From Fibrobacter succinogenes (GTDB lineage Bacteria; Fibrobacterota; Fibrobacteria; Fibrobacterales; CADBQJ01), in assembly GCA_902796785.1 (NCBI GenBank), contig CADBQJ010000205.1, forward strand, positions 1 to 6,316: a stretch of DNA of 6,316 nucleotides. Reading direction: 5' to 3'. A program made the translations under genes and the position numbers. The stretch's first letter is position 1; each line of letters opens with the position of its first letter. Positions 5,565 through 6,316 of the stretch are shown one piece after another. The notes beneath the pieces are model-generated. The model was not told the DNA's origin and did no database searches. It worked only from the letters and a program-made list of their open reading frames with translations.

Positions 5565-6158
5565 ATGATCGGCGTTTCCGGAAATCGGCCCCGCGCCGCC
5601 CTCCTCCTCGCCGGGGCGCTCGCCCTCGCGCTCTGCGCCGCCTGCACTCCGCTGGAGGACGAAAAGCCCGTCCGGCGCCCCCTGCCGCGCCCGGCCATGC
5701 TCTTCGACGACACCGTGACGATGGACTTCCACGACGGCCCCGCTCTCGTCTGGCGGCTCCGCACCGGATACCTGGAGCGGTGGGGCAACGACGAGCGGCT
5801 CTTCGTCCGTCCCGTCGACGTTGAGTTTTTTGATTCGCTCGGCTACCGCGCCGCCACGCTCCGCGCCGACTCCGGCACGATCGACGGCAACTTCTCCTCC
5901 ATCCGCGCCTACGGCAACGTCCACGCCCAGTCGCTCGACGGCGCCTCGGTGCGCAGCGACTCGCTCCTCTACAGCAAGGCCACCGACCGCGTGACCACCG
6001 ACGCCGACGTGCGCGTGGTCTCCCGCGACGGCGACGTGCTCCAGGGGAAGGGGCTGGTCTCCGACTCCAGGCTGCGCGACTGGAAGATCCTCTCCGACGT
6101 CCGCGGCATCTTCCAGGACGCCGGGCCGCGCCTCCAGGCGGGGGAAAAGGCGAAATGA
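5565..6158 (+). CDS. lptC: LPS export periplasmic protein LptC, lipoprotein-like form
   Basis: LptC is the periplasmic link of the Lpt bridge. It takes LPS from the inner-membrane LptBFG transporter and passes it to LptA. The 197-residue length is usual. After a basic N-terminus, a hydrophobic stretch (11-26) ends in LCAAC, followed by TPLEDEKP. This looks like a signal peptide with a lipobox at Cys27, although the -3 residue is Cys24 rather than the usual Leu. The LptC/OstA-like beta-strand repeats cover about 45-185. They include ATLRADSGTID, IRAYGNVHAQSLDGASVRSD, SLLYSKATDRVTTDADVRV and DVLQGKGLVSD, with the family's recurring 'G.v......g..l.sd.l.y' rhythm. The ATG at 5565 is the only start that keeps the signal peptide, since an in-frame TAA lies at 5544-5546. 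The TGA overlaps the next ATG by 4 bases. LptC in E. coli is held by a transmembrane helix; a lipid anchor would be the form found in some FCB-group bacteria. Confidence 0.88.
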   Translation: MIGVSGNRPRAALLLAGALALALCAACTPLEDEKPVRRPLPRPAMLFDDTVTMDFHDGPALVWRLRTGYLERWGNDERLFVRPVDVEFFDSLGYRAATLRADSGTIDGNFSSIRAYGNVHAQSLDGASVRSDSLLYSKATDRVTTDADVRVVSRDGDVLQGKGLVSDSRLRDWKILSDVRGIFQDAGPRLQAGEKAK

Positions 6159-6316
6159 GACGGATCGCCGCCGCCCTCGCGCTGTGCTGCGGATGGCTCT
6201 TCGCGCAGACGCAGCCGCTGCTGCTCCAGAACGCCGCCCAGATGTCGGGCATGCGCTCGCAGGGCGAGCTGGTCCTCCGCGGCGCGGTCAAGTTCCGGCA
6301 CGACAGCTCCACGTTC
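6155..6316 (+). CDS. LptA/OstA-like LPS transport protein, N-terminal part (3' cut by window)
   Basis: The first 54 codons are present. MRRIAAALALCCGWLFAQTQ is a clear signal peptide with likely cleavage after about residue 17, so the product is exported. The segment GELVLRGAVKFRHDSSTF matches the opening strands of the OstA/LptA N-terminal domain (usual pattern 'l.GnV.f.hg...l.cd.A'). That domain is shared by periplasmic LptA and by the N-terminus of outer-membrane LptD, and the visible part cannot tell these apart. The 4-base ATGA overlap with lptC makes lptA the more likely identity, since lptC-lptA order is common. The overlap indicates translational coupling, and both products would serve in one periplasmic bridge. 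A weak AAAAGG lies four bases before the ATG. Confidence 0.8.
   Translation, partial: MRRIAAALALCCGWLFAQTQPLLLQNAAQMSGMRSQGELVLRGAVKFRHDSSTF

Noticed and set aside
4270..5568. Long + strand open frame antisense to the M23 and 145-residue genes
   Set aside because: It is the antisense mirror of convincing genes, with Gly/Arg/Ala-rich translation and no recognisable motif.
5509..6312. Upstream minus-strand extension of the 145-residue protein
   Set aside because: It runs antisense through lptC and gives arginine-rich shadow sequence; the ATG at 5508 has its own Shine-Dalgarno site.

Overview
The window is a GC-rich, gene-dense stretch of what looks like a Gram-negative bacterial chromosome. 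LptC and the start of an LptA/OstA-type protein imply an LPS-bearing outer membrane. The first gene's C-terminus looks like a FlgD-type Ig fold, and the LptC is lipoprotein-like. Both suggest the Fibrobacterota/FCB side of the tree, but that placement is tentative. I found no mobile element, CRISPR array, integrase or phage gene. The window reads as an ordinary core-genome segment, and I did not find a convincing new system.

Left block, + strand (2-3062). It opens with the C-terminus of an uncharacterised secreted-type protein. After a 3-base gap comes a B12-binding-domain radical SAM enzyme of unknown substrate, then purN (GAR formyltransferase, purine synthesis) and rnhB (ribonuclease HII). 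The last three genes are joined by 4-base ATGA stop/start overlaps. The block ends at a strong hairpin with T-tracts on both sides, at 3033-3062.

Middle block, - strand (5508 back to 3069). Reading leftward it holds a 145-residue helical protein of unknown function, a membrane-anchored M23 (LytM-type) peptidase, a HAD-superfamily phosphatase, and a tRNA-Ser(CGA). The peptidase and phosphatase are again joined by an ATGA overlap. The tRNA runs into the same bidirectional terminator that closes the left block, so the two convergent units share it.

Right block, + strand (5565-6316). An AT-rich 56-base divergent intergenic region separates the middle block from lptC, which overlaps (ATGA) a lptA/ostA-like gene cut by the window end. 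These two encode periplasmic parts of the LPS transport bridge. The M23 peptidase on the other side of the shared promoter region suggests a small cell-envelope neighbourhood.

All genes except the two cut by the window edges look intact, with catalytic residues present. No gap longer than about 65 bases lacks a feature.
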